Assembly: GCA_023432465.1 (NCBI GenBank)
Contig: JAEYUO010000026.1
Coordinates: forward strand, 1-19,872
DNA: 19,872 bases
Direction of reading: 5' to 3'
Source: Planctomycetota bacterium
Lineage (GTDB): Bacteria; Planctomycetota; Phycisphaerae; Phycisphaerales; UBA1924
Within the stretch, counting starts at the first letter, position 1; the number at the start of each line of letters is the position of its first letter. A program made the position numbers and the translations under genes. The notes under the pieces were generated by a model. It saw only the letters and a program-made list of their open reading frames with translations, was not told the DNA's origin and did no database searches. This document shows positions 1-6,102 of this stretch, in pieces.

Positions 1-373
1 ATGCGAGGGCGCGGGATGGGGGTGCGGGGCAAGACAAAGACCCCTCACCTGTCGCTTCGCGACATCCTCTCCCCGTTTCAAAGCAAACGGGGAGAGGGGG
101 CTTGAAACCAAAGACCCCTCACCTGTCCCCCGCTCGCTTCGCGACATCCTCTCCCCGCGGGGCGGGGAGAGGGGGGCGGATGCGCGGGCGCGGGGTGGGG
201 GTGCGGGGCAAGACAAAGACCCCTCACCTGTCGCTGCGCGACATCCTCTCCCCGTTTCAAAGCAAACGGGGAGAGGGGGCTTGAAACCAAAGACCCCTCA
301 CCTGCCCCCCGCTCGCTGCGCGACATCCTCTCGCCGCGGGGCGGGGAGAGGGGGGGCGGATGCGCGGGCGCGG
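1..373. repeat. Tandem ~180-bp repeat array with REP-like hairpins
   Basis: Two near-identical units (1-179 and 180-359) and the first 14 bases of a third (360-373). Each unit carries two sub-units starting near CCCCTCACCTG and followed by CGACATCCTCTCC. Each sub-unit holds a hairpin. In 66-97 and 245-276 the 13-bp arms CCTCTCCCCGTTT / AAACGGGGAGAGG flank the loop CAAAGC. In 148-172 the 11-bp arms CCTCTCCCCGC / GCGGGGAGAGG flank GGG, and the copy at 327-351 has one mismatch. The few differences between units point to a recent duplication. No gene is credible here: open frames on both strands are low-complexity Pro/Arg/Gly translations of the repeat. The array starts at the window edge, so its true length is unknown. 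The hairpins have no following T-run, so they do not look like ordinary terminators. Confidence 0.9.
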
Positions 374-388
374 CGGCAGAAGATGTGG

Positions 389-394
389 TAGTGT
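389..394 (+). promoter_or_regulatory. Putative -10 box (TAGTGT), leaderless position
   Basis: TAGTGT lies 6 nt before the ATG at 401. With normal -10 to start-point spacing, transcription would begin at or next to the start codon. No convincing -35 box is visible. The same arrangement precedes several other genes in this window. Confidence 0.4.
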
Positions 395-400
395 TGGGGG

Positions 401-856
401 ATGCAGGGGCGCAGGCGAGTGTGCTTGCTTGGGCGGGTCGGGGCATGGGTGCTTGCCGCGGCGAGTGTGGTGCTGGCGGCGCTGTATGTCCTGAGTGTGC
501 CGTTCTATTCGGGGTCGAGTGTGGGCTCGCGGCTGAGCTGGCGGATGGAGCACGGGCGGTTGAAGGTGGAGTGCAGGCCGGCGGGGCGGAACCCGGAGAG
601 CTTCTACATCGCGGGCAACAGCGAGGGGTTGAAGTTTGCGCCGGACTGGCATGTGTACAGCGCGGGGGACTGGTTCTTCAACGTGCCGCTGTGGGTGCCG
701 CTGGGGGCGTGCATGCTGGGGAGCGCGGGGCTGTTCCTTGTGACGCGGCGACGGCGGAAGCCGGGGGTGTGCGGGAAGTGCGGGTATGACCTGAGGGGGT
801 TGGCGACGGGGGCGAAGTGCCCGGAGTGTGGGGAGGGGAAGGAAAATGGCAAATAG
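401..856 (+). CDS. Small membrane protein with C-terminal zinc ribbon
   Basis: This is a 151-residue protein. A basic N-terminus (MQGRRR) leads into a hydrophobic helix at about 14-33. A polar, probably extracytoplasmic stretch of about 60 residues follows, then a second helix at about 94-115 ending in RRRRK. The C-terminus is a compact zinc ribbon with Cys124, Cys127, Cys140 and Cys143 in the form CGKCGYDLRGL...CPECG. By the positive-inside rule both termini should be cytoplasmic. Short membrane proteins with this ribbon are common in Phycisphaerae; their function is unknown to me. The last codons and the TAG stop lie inside a heptamer repeat (844-877), so the original C-terminus may have been altered. 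The ATG at 401 was chosen because the reading frame becomes protein-like there and a TANNNT box sits just upstream. Confidence 0.75.
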   Translation: MQGRRRVCLLGRVGAWVLAAASVVLAALYVLSVPFYSGSSVGSRLSWRMEHGRLKVECRPAGRNPESFYIAGNSEGLKFAPDWHVYSAGDWFFNVPLWVPLGACMLGSAGLFLVTRRRRKPGVCGKCGYDLRGLATGAKCPECGEGKENGK

Positions 857-877
857 CAAATGGACAAATGGCAAATG
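844..877 (+). repeat. Heptamer tandem repeat AAATGGC
   Basis: Consecutive words AAATGGC, AAATAGC, AAATGGAC, AAATGGC and AAATG: four 7-bp steps with one 8-bp unit. The array covers the last three codons and TAG stop of the upstream gene. The rest of the gap to serC (878-950) is a G-rich purine stretch with three GGGG runs at 889-904 and no other recognisable element. Confidence 0.8.
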
Positions 878-950
878 AAGAGGCGGAAGGGGAAGGGGCA
901 GGGGAGCGAGGCGGTGAGGGGGCGAGGGGGCAGAAGTCAGGGGTGCTGGG

Positions 951-956
951 TAACAT
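951..956 (+). promoter_or_regulatory. Putative -10 box (TAACAT) of serC
   Basis: TAACAT lies 6 nt before the serC ATG at 963. No Shine-Dalgarno sequence precedes the start, which fits a leaderless transcript. No good -35 match is seen 16-18 nt upstream. Confidence 0.4.
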
Positions 957-962
957 TCGGGC

Positions 963-2129
963 ATGAGCACTGCCACACCCACTGCGCCGTCGATGAAGAG
1001 CCCTGTGACCAATGCGACTTCGGGCCGCATTTTCAACTTCTCCGCCGGGCCGGGGTGCCTGCCGGAGGAGGTGATCAAGCAGGCCCAGGGGGACCTGTGG
1101 AACATTGACGGTTCGGGCATCGGCATCATGGAGCACAGCCACCGCGGCAAGGTGTTCGACAAGGTGCTCGCCGAAGCGGAGGAGAACTGCCGGAAGATCG
1201 GGAACATCCCCGCAAACTACAAGGTGCTGTTCCTGACGGGCGGGGCGACGAGCCAGAACTTCATGATCCCCGCGAACCTGCTGCCGGATGACGGCGTGGC
1301 GGGGTATCTGACGACGGGGTATTGGGCGGAGAAGACGTGGGAGGAGTCGAAGGTCTATTCGAGCAAGTGCTTTGAGGCGTGGGACGGCCGCGGATGCAAG
1401 CACGACCACTGCCCGAGCGATGCGGAGATCACGTATCCGGCGGGCGTGAAGCCGGCGTACGTGCATATGTGCTCGAACAACACGATCTACGGGACGCAGT
1501 GGCGGAACGCGGATGGGAGCTTCCGGTACCCCAAGGTGCCGGATGGGTCGCCGCTGATCTGCGACATGTCGAGCGACATGTACAGCCGCCCGATCGACTT
1601 CACCAAGTTCGGGATGGTGTATGGCGGGGCGCAGAAGAACGTGGGGATCGCGGGGACGACGTTCTGCATCATCCGCGAGGACCTGCTGAAGCCGGTGCGG
1701 AAGCTGCCGCTGATGCTGAAGTATGAGACGCACGCGAAGGACGGGAGCCGGCACAACACGCCGCCGGCGTTTGCGATCTACATCAGCGGGCTGGTGTTCA
1801 AGTGGATCCTGTCGCAGGGGGGCGTGGCGAAGATGCTCAAGCACAACGAGGACAAGGCGAAGATCATTTACGATGTGCTGGATTCGTCGAAGTTCTACAA
1901 GGGGCATGCGCAGCCGGGGAGCCGGTCGGCGATGAACCTGACGTTCCGCACGCCGAGCGAGGCTCTGGATGACCTGTTCGTCAAGGAGGCGTTCAAGCAG
2001 GGGATGGACCAGCTCAAGGGTCACCGCTCGACGGGCGGGATGCGGGCGAGCATCTATAACGCGTTCCCGGTGGCGGGGTGCAAGGCTTTGGCGGACTTCA
2101 TGCGGGAGTTTGAGAAGAAGAACGGGTAA
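963..2129 (+). CDS. serC: Phosphoserine aminotransferase
   Basis: Class V, PLP-dependent aminotransferase of 388 residues that interconverts 3-phosphohydroxypyruvate and O-phosphoserine with glutamate/2-oxoglutarate. This is the second step of serine synthesis, and it also serves pyridoxal phosphate synthesis in some bacteria. The sequence shows the SerC opening NFSAGPG (25-31), the phosphate-binding GGATSQ (93-98), the PLP-ring aspartate Asp201 in CDMSSD, the Schiff-base lysine Lys225 in GGAQKNVG, HNTPP (264-268) and GHRSTGGMRASIYNA (353-367), which binds the substrate phosphate. Length is slightly above the usual ~360 because of about 24 extra N-terminal residues before NFSAGPG. Met11 is a possible alternative start, but the TANNNT box at 951 supports 963. 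The gene stands alone and ends at an intrinsic terminator. Confidence 0.97.
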   Translation: MSTATPTAPSMKSPVTNATSGRIFNFSAGPGCLPEEVIKQAQGDLWNIDGSGIGIMEHSHRGKVFDKVLAEAEENCRKIGNIPANYKVLFLTGGATSQNFMIPANLLPDDGVAGYLTTGYWAEKTWEESKVYSSKCFEAWDGRGCKHDHCPSDAEITYPAGVKPAYVHMCSNNTIYGTQWRNADGSFRYPKVPDGSPLICDMSSDMYSRPIDFTKFGMVYGGAQKNVGIAGTTFCIIREDLLKPVRKLPLMLKYETHAKDGSRHNTPPAFAIYISGLVFKWILSQGGVAKMLKHNEDKAKIIYDVLDSSKFYKGHAQPGSRSAMNLTFRTPSEALDDLFVKEAFKQGMDQLKGHRSTGGMRASIYNAFPVAGCKALADFMREFEKKNG

Positions 2130-2133
2130 GGGA

Positions 2134-2168
2134 GGATGTCGGAAGCGGGATGTCGGATGTCGGATGTG
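2134..2168 (+). repeat. Heptamer tandem repeat GGATGTC
   Basis: Five in-phase 7-bp units: GGATGTC, GGAAGCG, GGATGTC, GGATGTC, GGATGTG. They start 4 bp after the serC stop and lie between serC and its terminator. Confidence 0.8.
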
Positions 2169-2224
2169 GAGAAGAGCATCCGGTGTCAGGCGCTCTCAGC
2201 GAATCGCCGTCGAAGAGTGAATCT

Positions 2225-2258
2225 AGAGGGAGCGGCCGGAAGGGCTGCTCCCTCTTTT
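2225..2258 (+). terminator. Rho-independent terminator after serC
   Basis: The perfect 9-bp stem AGAGGGAGC (2225-2233) / GCTCCCTCT (2247-2255) closes a 13-nt GC-rich loop and is followed by a T-run (TTTTGTT from 2255). It is the clearest intrinsic terminator in the window and ends the serC transcript about 100 nt past the stop. Confidence 0.8.
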
Positions 2259-2297
2259 GTTGCGCGGCGGGGGTGATCCCGGGGCGGTGATTTCTGC

Positions 2298-2303
2298 TAC
2301 TAT
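2298..2303 (+). promoter_or_regulatory. Putative -10 box (TACTAT), leaderless position
   Basis: TACTAT, close to the TATAAT consensus and preceded by TGC, lies 6 nt before the ATG at 2310 and downstream of the serC terminator. No Shine-Dalgarno sequence is present, so a leaderless transcript starting near 2310 is likely. Confidence 0.5.
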
Positions 2304-2309
2304 CGCCGC

Positions 2310-2948
2310 ATGCACGTGCTCCTGGATGGCGAAGAGATCCGGATCGAGAAGCCGACGATTGCGGCCGCGCTTGAGGCCGCGAAGCGTGAGGCGGAGAAGC
2401 GCAAACGTGTGGTGATCGAGGCGTCGATGGACGGCTCGCCGATCGCGGATGCGTGGCTGGAGTGTCCGCCGCCGGAGCCCCGGCCCGGGGCGGAGGTGCG
2501 TTTTGTTTCGGCGGACCCGCTGTCGCTGGTGCGGGTGACGTTTCTGGAGATCGCCGAGGAGCTCAAGGGGGCGATCGGGCACCAGGAGGCCGCGGCAGCG
2601 GCGGTGCAGAAGGGGAAGCTTGAGGAGGCGATGCCGCGGGTTTCGGCGGCGCTGGGAGTGTGGCAGAATGTGCGGGAGGGTGTGATCAACGGGGCGACGC
2701 TGCTGGGGATGGACCTTGGAACGATGCACGCGCCGGCGGCGGGAGCGGAGCCGGGGCGGACTGTGGGGCAGGACATCGAGGGACTGGCCAAGGCGCTGAC
2801 GGAGTTGAAGCGGGCGATCGGGGCATCGGACTGGCCGGGGGTTGCGGATGTGCTGGCGTATGACCTTGGGGATCAGGCCAAGCGGTGGCAGGTGGTGATG
2901 AACTCGCTGGCCGATGAGGTCGGGCGTCGCACCATGCAGGGCACCTGA
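2310..2948 (+). CDS. Conserved-looking soluble protein of unknown function
   Basis: This is a 212-residue protein that I do not recognise. It has no signal peptide or membrane segment. The first ~70 residues (MHVLLDGEEI..., RVVIEASMDG) read like alternating beta strands around an Ala/Glu-rich helix. Residues ~75-212 look all-helical, with amphipathic segments such as FLEIAEELKGAIGHQEAAAA and DIEGLAKALTELKRAI. Codon use matches the neighbours and the start is supported by a TANNNT box. The next gene begins 25 bp downstream on the same strand, so the two probably form one transcript and may act together. A scaffold or chaperone-like role is possible but is only a guess from the helix content. 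Confidence 0.8.
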   Translation: MHVLLDGEEIRIEKPTIAAALEAAKREAEKRKRVVIEASMDGSPIADAWLECPPPEPRPGAEVRFVSADPLSLVRVTFLEIAEELKGAIGHQEAAAAAVQKGKLEEAMPRVSAALGVWQNVREGVINGATLLGMDLGTMHAPAAGAEPGRTVGQDIEGLAKALTELKRAIGASDWPGVADVLAYDLGDQAKRWQVVMNSLADEVGRRTMQGT

Positions 2949-2973
2949 ACGAACACACTGACGGGAGCGCATC

Positions 2974-3756
2974 GTGCCGCCGGGGCAGAGCAAGGTCGCA
3001 CACAAGCTCGATGTGATGATGGAACAGGCCAGCGAAGCGCTGGTCCGGCGGCGGTACTTCGAGTGCGAGCGGCTGAGCGCGGAGGCGTTGCGGCGGGCGA
3101 TCGGGGCTCTGGACTTTGACCGGATCGCGCGGATCGTGCTGCCGTTGCAGGAAGCGCGGCGGCAGATCCGGGACTTGGCGGTGGACTCGGGCCGAATCGT
3201 CGAAGTCAACGGGGCGTTGCCGTCGGAGGGCGAACTCAAGCCGGGGATGTATCTGCTCAGCCCGCCGCGGGTCGGGGTGGATGGGCGGCTGCTGCGCGAG
3301 ATGGCGCTGAAGGCGGAGGTTCCGGTGATGGTGCTGGTTCGCGAGCCGCTGACCCGAACGGGGATGTGGCCGATTGTGGCGGTAGGTCCGGTGACGGTGC
3401 GGACACAGATTCAACCGCCTGCGCCGGCGCGGGCGGCGAGCAAGTCGAAGGCGCGGCCGGGCGGGAAGGCTTCGGGGAAGAAGGCCGCGGCGGAAGCGGG
3501 CGGTGCTGCGCCGAAGGTCACTGCGAAGTGGATGCTGCTGGCGAGTGAGACGCTGGGGGATGCGGCGATCGCGTCGCTTGCGCCGGGGCTGGGGACGATT
3601 CAGCGGGTGCTGGCGGTCGCCGAGCGGCTGGAGGCGGTGCCGGACCACGAGAAGCTGCACCAGCGTCTGGAAGAGGCCGCGAGAGAGGCGGCGAGGATTC
3701 CGCCGAAGAAGCGGGCGGTTCCGCGGCCGGAGGTCCCGCTCGACGGCGAGGGATGA
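2974..3756 (+). CDS. Protein of unknown function with Ala/Lys-rich linker
   Basis: This is a 260-residue protein that I do not recognise, starting with GTG and preceded by a GGGAG Shine-Dalgarno at suitable distance. Three parts can be seen. Residues ~8-70 are helical, with a TPR-like character (ASEALVRRRYFECERLSAEA). Residues ~75-150 look like a mixed alpha/beta region (GELKPGMYLLSPPRVGVDGR, VPVMVLVREPL, MWPIVAVGPVTVRTQ). Residues ~150-180 form a low-complexity basic linker (KSKARPGGKASGKKAAAEAG) before a helical C-terminus. No signal peptide or membrane helix is seen. It follows the 212-residue protein by 25 bp and is probably cotranscribed with it. The basic linker could bind nucleic acid, but nothing proves this. 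Confidence 0.8.
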   Translation: MPPGQSKVAHKLDVMMEQASEALVRRRYFECERLSAEALRRAIGALDFDRIARIVLPLQEARRQIRDLAVDSGRIVEVNGALPSEGELKPGMYLLSPPRVGVDGRLLREMALKAEVPVMVLVREPLTRTGMWPIVAVGPVTVRTQIQPPAPARAASKSKARPGGKASGKKAAAEAGGAAPKVTAKWMLLASETLGDAAIASLAPGLGTIQRVLAVAERLEAVPDHEKLHQRLEEAAREAARIPPKKRAVPRPEVPLDGEG

Positions 3757-3886
3757 TCGGACGCGGGGGGGGCTGACGGAAGGGGCAGTCGGCAGGGTTG
3801 TCTCGCGATCTGGCGGGGGATTGGCGGCTGCCTGCAACTGGCGGGGGGTGCGGGGCGTACCGCCGGTACACGAACAGGAGTCTTGT

Positions 3887-5497
3887 ATGCGATATTCGCC
3901 GGTCTTTGTCGCCGCGATTGCGGCGTTGCCTGGTTTTGCGCTCTCGCAGTGGAGCCCTGACCCCGCGGTCAATCTGGCGATCGCGGACCGGAACGGGGAG
4001 CAGACGCAGGCGAAGATCAAGCCGACAGCCGATGGCGGGTGCGTGATCGCGTGGTTTGACAACAGCGCGGGCGGGTATGACGTGTATGTGCAGCGGCTGG
4101 ATGCGCAGGGCAACGAGCTTTGGGCGCACAACGGGGTGCTGGTTCGGGACCGGGGCGTGTCGAGCACGCAGGACTATGACCTTGAGGTGGATGGAGCGGG
4201 GAACGCGCTGGTGGTGTTCAACGATGACATCAATGGCAATGCGCCGATCACCGCGCAGCTGATCTCGCCCGCGGGTGCGCTGCTGTGGGGCGCTGACGGC
4301 GTGCAGGTGAGCGGGGCGCAGGCGGGGTTCAAGGGACCGCCGCAGGCGACGGTCTTGAGCGATGGCACGTTCGCGGTGGTGTGGTCGAACGGATCGCCGA
4401 GTGCGCTGCACGTGCAGAAGCTGGATCTGGCGGGGGCGAGCATCTGGCCGGTGCCGGTGGTGCTGAGCGAGGCGAGCAGGACGCTCAACACGTGCGACAT
4501 TCAAGCGGCGGAGGCGGGGAGCATGATCGTCTCGTGGGTGCGGTGCGGAGGGACGAACTGCATCACCAGCGCGAAGCACCTGTACGCACAGAAGCTGAGC
4601 GCGGCGGGGGCGGCGATGTGGGACCGCGATCCCGGCACCCCGATGTCGATGGATCCGGTGATCGTGTTTGACGGCTCGTCGCTCCAGAACGGGTACTTCC
4701 CGACGTTTGCGCCGGATGGCGCGGGCGGGGCGGTGTTTGCGTGGTATGAGACGGGCGGGAACCGGGATGCGTTCGTGCAGCGGGTTGATGCGGCGGGGCA
4801 GGAGACGTTCGGGCACAACGGCGTGTCGGTCTCGACTCAGGCGAACCGGCTGCAACTGGGCGCCTCGCTGTCGTTCGATGCGGCGACGGGGGATGCGTAT
4901 GTGGCGTGGGTGGAGTCGAACAGCGTGCAGAGCCAGTGGGCTTTGTATGCCCAGAAGATCACCGAGGAGGGTGTACGCGGGTGGGGCGACAACGGTGTCG
5001 AACTGCTGGGGCTGAGCGGTGTGCAGGGTTCGTTCACGGCGGCCTTGGCGCGCGCGGGCGGCGGGGTGGATGTGTTCGGGTTTGCGAACTGCTGCGGGAA
5101 CGCTGGGGTGGTGCACGGGTTCGCGCTCGATGCCGATGGCCTGCCATTGTGGGCCGGCCAGCCGATTGATGTGTGCTCGGTGGCGAGCTCGAAGTCACGC
5201 CTTGCGGCAACGCGAGCGACAGATGGGGGTGCGCTGCTGGCATGGGGGGACAACCGGGTGGATGCGAACAACATCTACGCGCAGCGGGTGAACCCGGACG
5301 GCTCGCTCGGCGGCCCGGCGGAGGAGGAGTGCGTCGCGGACTTTGACGGGAACGGCTCGGTGCAGGTGCCGGATATCTTCGCGTTCCTCGCGGCGTGGTT
5401 CGGGCAGGATTTGAGCGCGGACATCAACAATGACAGCGTGGTGTCGGTGCCGGATATCTTCGCGTATTTGGCGCTGTGGTTTGCGGGTTGCCCGTAA
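3887..5497 (+). CDS. Secreted repeat protein with dockerin-like C-terminus
   Basis: This is a 536-residue exported protein. A signal peptide (MRYSPVFVAAIAALPGFALS, likely cut before Gln21) is followed by about eight repeats. Each has an aromatic-Ala/Val-Gln-Lys/Arg strand, then (D/A)xxGxxxW and an NGV-type turn: YVQRLDAQGNELW at 67-79, AQLISPAGALLW, VQKLDLAG, YAQKLSAAGAAMW, VQRVDAAGQ, YAQKITEEG, ALDADGLPLW and YAQRVNPDG. This spacing suggests a beta-propeller. Residues 482-536 form a dockerin-like module: two EF-hand-type calcium loops (ADFDGNGSV, ADINNDSVV), each followed by VPDIFAF/YLA-WF, and bracketed by Cys482 and Cys535. The ATG at 3887 is preceded by AGGAG and starts the signal peptide, although the frame is open far upstream. 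The ligand is unknown; a surface or extracellular role is likely. Confidence 0.85.
   Translation: MRYSPVFVAAIAALPGFALSQWSPDPAVNLAIADRNGEQTQAKIKPTADGGCVIAWFDNSAGGYDVYVQRLDAQGNELWAHNGVLVRDRGVSSTQDYDLEVDGAGNALVVFNDDINGNAPITAQLISPAGALLWGADGVQVSGAQAGFKGPPQATVLSDGTFAVVWSNGSPSALHVQKLDLAGASIWPVPVVLSEASRTLNTCDIQAAEAGSMIVSWVRCGGTNCITSAKHLYAQKLSAAGAAMWDRDPGTPMSMDPVIVFDGSSLQNGYFPTFAPDGAGGAVFAWYETGGNRDAFVQRVDAAGQETFGHNGVSVSTQANRLQLGASLSFDAATGDAYVAWVESNSVQSQWALYAQKITEEGVRGWGDNGVELLGLSGVQGSFTAALARAGGGVDVFGFANCCGNAGVVHGFALDADGLPLWAGQPIDVCSVASSKSRLAATRATDGGALLAWGDNRVDANNIYAQRVNPDGSLGGPAEEECVADFDGNGSVQVPDIFAFLAAWFGQDLSADINNDSVVSVPDIFAYLALWFAGCP
5365..5465 (+). repeat. 20-nt direct repeat inside the dockerin-like module
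   Basis: The same 20 bases, GGTGCCGGATATCTTCGCGT, occur at 5365-5384 and 5446-5465, 81 bp (27 codons) apart. They encode the VPDIFA core of the two EF-hand repeats. Identity at the DNA level, including wobble positions, points to recent duplication or gene conversion. Confidence 0.85.
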
Positions 5498-5516
5498 GCC
5501 CCCCGGCAGGAACCGA

Positions 5517-5522
5517 TACACT
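5517..5522 (+). promoter_or_regulatory. Putative -10 box (TACACT) of dtd
   Basis: TACACT lies 6 nt before the ATG at 5529 and just after the preceding stop codon. This suits a leaderless dtd transcript. An AGGA at 5509-5512 is too far upstream to act as a normal ribosome-binding site. Confidence 0.4.
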
Positions 5523-5528
5523 GCATGA

Positions 5529-5993
5529 ATGAAGGCTGTTGTTCAGCGCGTCTCTTCGGCATCGCTCACTGTTGACGGGCGAGAGGTCGCCGCGATCGCG
5601 CCGCCGGGCGGGATCGTCGCGCTGGTGGGTCTGGAGGTGCGCGACACGGGGGAGGATCGGCGGTGGCTGGCGGACAAGTTGGTGAACCTGCGCATCTTCC
5701 CTGATGCGCAGGGGAAGATGAACCTGTCGGTGCTGGATGTCGGCGGGACGGTGATGCTGGTGCCGAACTTCACGGTGGCGGGTGATGCGGGGAAGGGACG
5801 GCGGCCCTCGTTTGATAACGCGATGCGGCCGCCTCGGGCGGAGGAGGAGTTCGCGCTGCTGTGCGCGGCGGTTCGGGCTCTGTGCCCGCGGGTGTGCGAG
5901 GGTGTCTTCGGGGCGCACATGCACGTGTCGCTGGTCAATGACGGGCCGATAACGATCCTGCTGGAGTCGCCGCGGGCCGCGGATGCGGGATGA
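5529..5993 (+). CDS. dtd: D-aminoacyl-tRNA deacylase
   Basis: This is a 154-residue DTD-family enzyme that hydrolyses D-amino acids (and glycine mischarged on tRNA-Ala) from tRNA, keeping translation homochiral. It acts in the cytosol as a dimer. The sequence has the family N-terminus MKAVVQRVSSASLTVDG, LVNLRIFPDAQGKMNLSVLD (51-70), GKGRRPSF (88-95) and the chirality-proofreading Gly-cisPro motif NDGPIT (137-142) after FGAHMHVSL. Length is typical (~145-150). One oddity: the usually conserved SQFTL motif is PNFTV here (79-83), so the Ser-Gln pair is Pro-Asn while the threonine is kept. The known mechanism relies on the main chain and the tRNA 2'-OH, so activity is still likely. The gene appears monocistronic. 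Confidence 0.95.
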   Translation: MKAVVQRVSSASLTVDGREVAAIAPPGGIVALVGLEVRDTGEDRRWLADKLVNLRIFPDAQGKMNLSVLDVGGTVMLVPNFTVAGDAGKGRRPSFDNAMRPPRAEEEFALLCAAVRALCPRVCEGVFGAHMHVSLVNDGPITILLESPRAADAG

Positions 5994-6102
5994 TCCCGGG
6001 GTGGTTGGCGGGCGTGTTCAGCGGCGGGAGCGGACGGTCGATTCTGAGAGATCGGCATGGGTATGTCGTCCCTCGCACCATTCGTTCCTGCGGCCAGCCA
6101 TC

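Noticed and set aside
1..373. Possible CRISPR array
   Set aside because: Repeats are ~180 bp units with internal hairpins, and the sequence between hairpins is itself repeated. There are no unique spacers and no cas genes.
889..928. G-quadruplex upstream of serC
   Set aside because: Three GGGG runs are close together (889-904), but the fourth run is separated by a loop of more than 12 nt; in such G-rich DNA this is weak evidence.
678..2024. Long minus-strand open frame opposite serC (448 codons)
   Set aside because: It is an Arg/Pro/His-rich translation of the strand opposite a clear serC; high GC produces such shadow frames.
3503..3886. Longer N-terminus for the secreted repeat protein
   Set aside because: The upstream extension is Arg-rich, overlaps the preceding gene and would bury the signal peptide; ATG 3887 has AGGAG and a classic signal sequence.
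5330..5494. Cellulosome assembly
   Set aside because: The dockerin-like module is of the planctomycete type, and no cohesin, scaffoldin or glycoside hydrolase is present.
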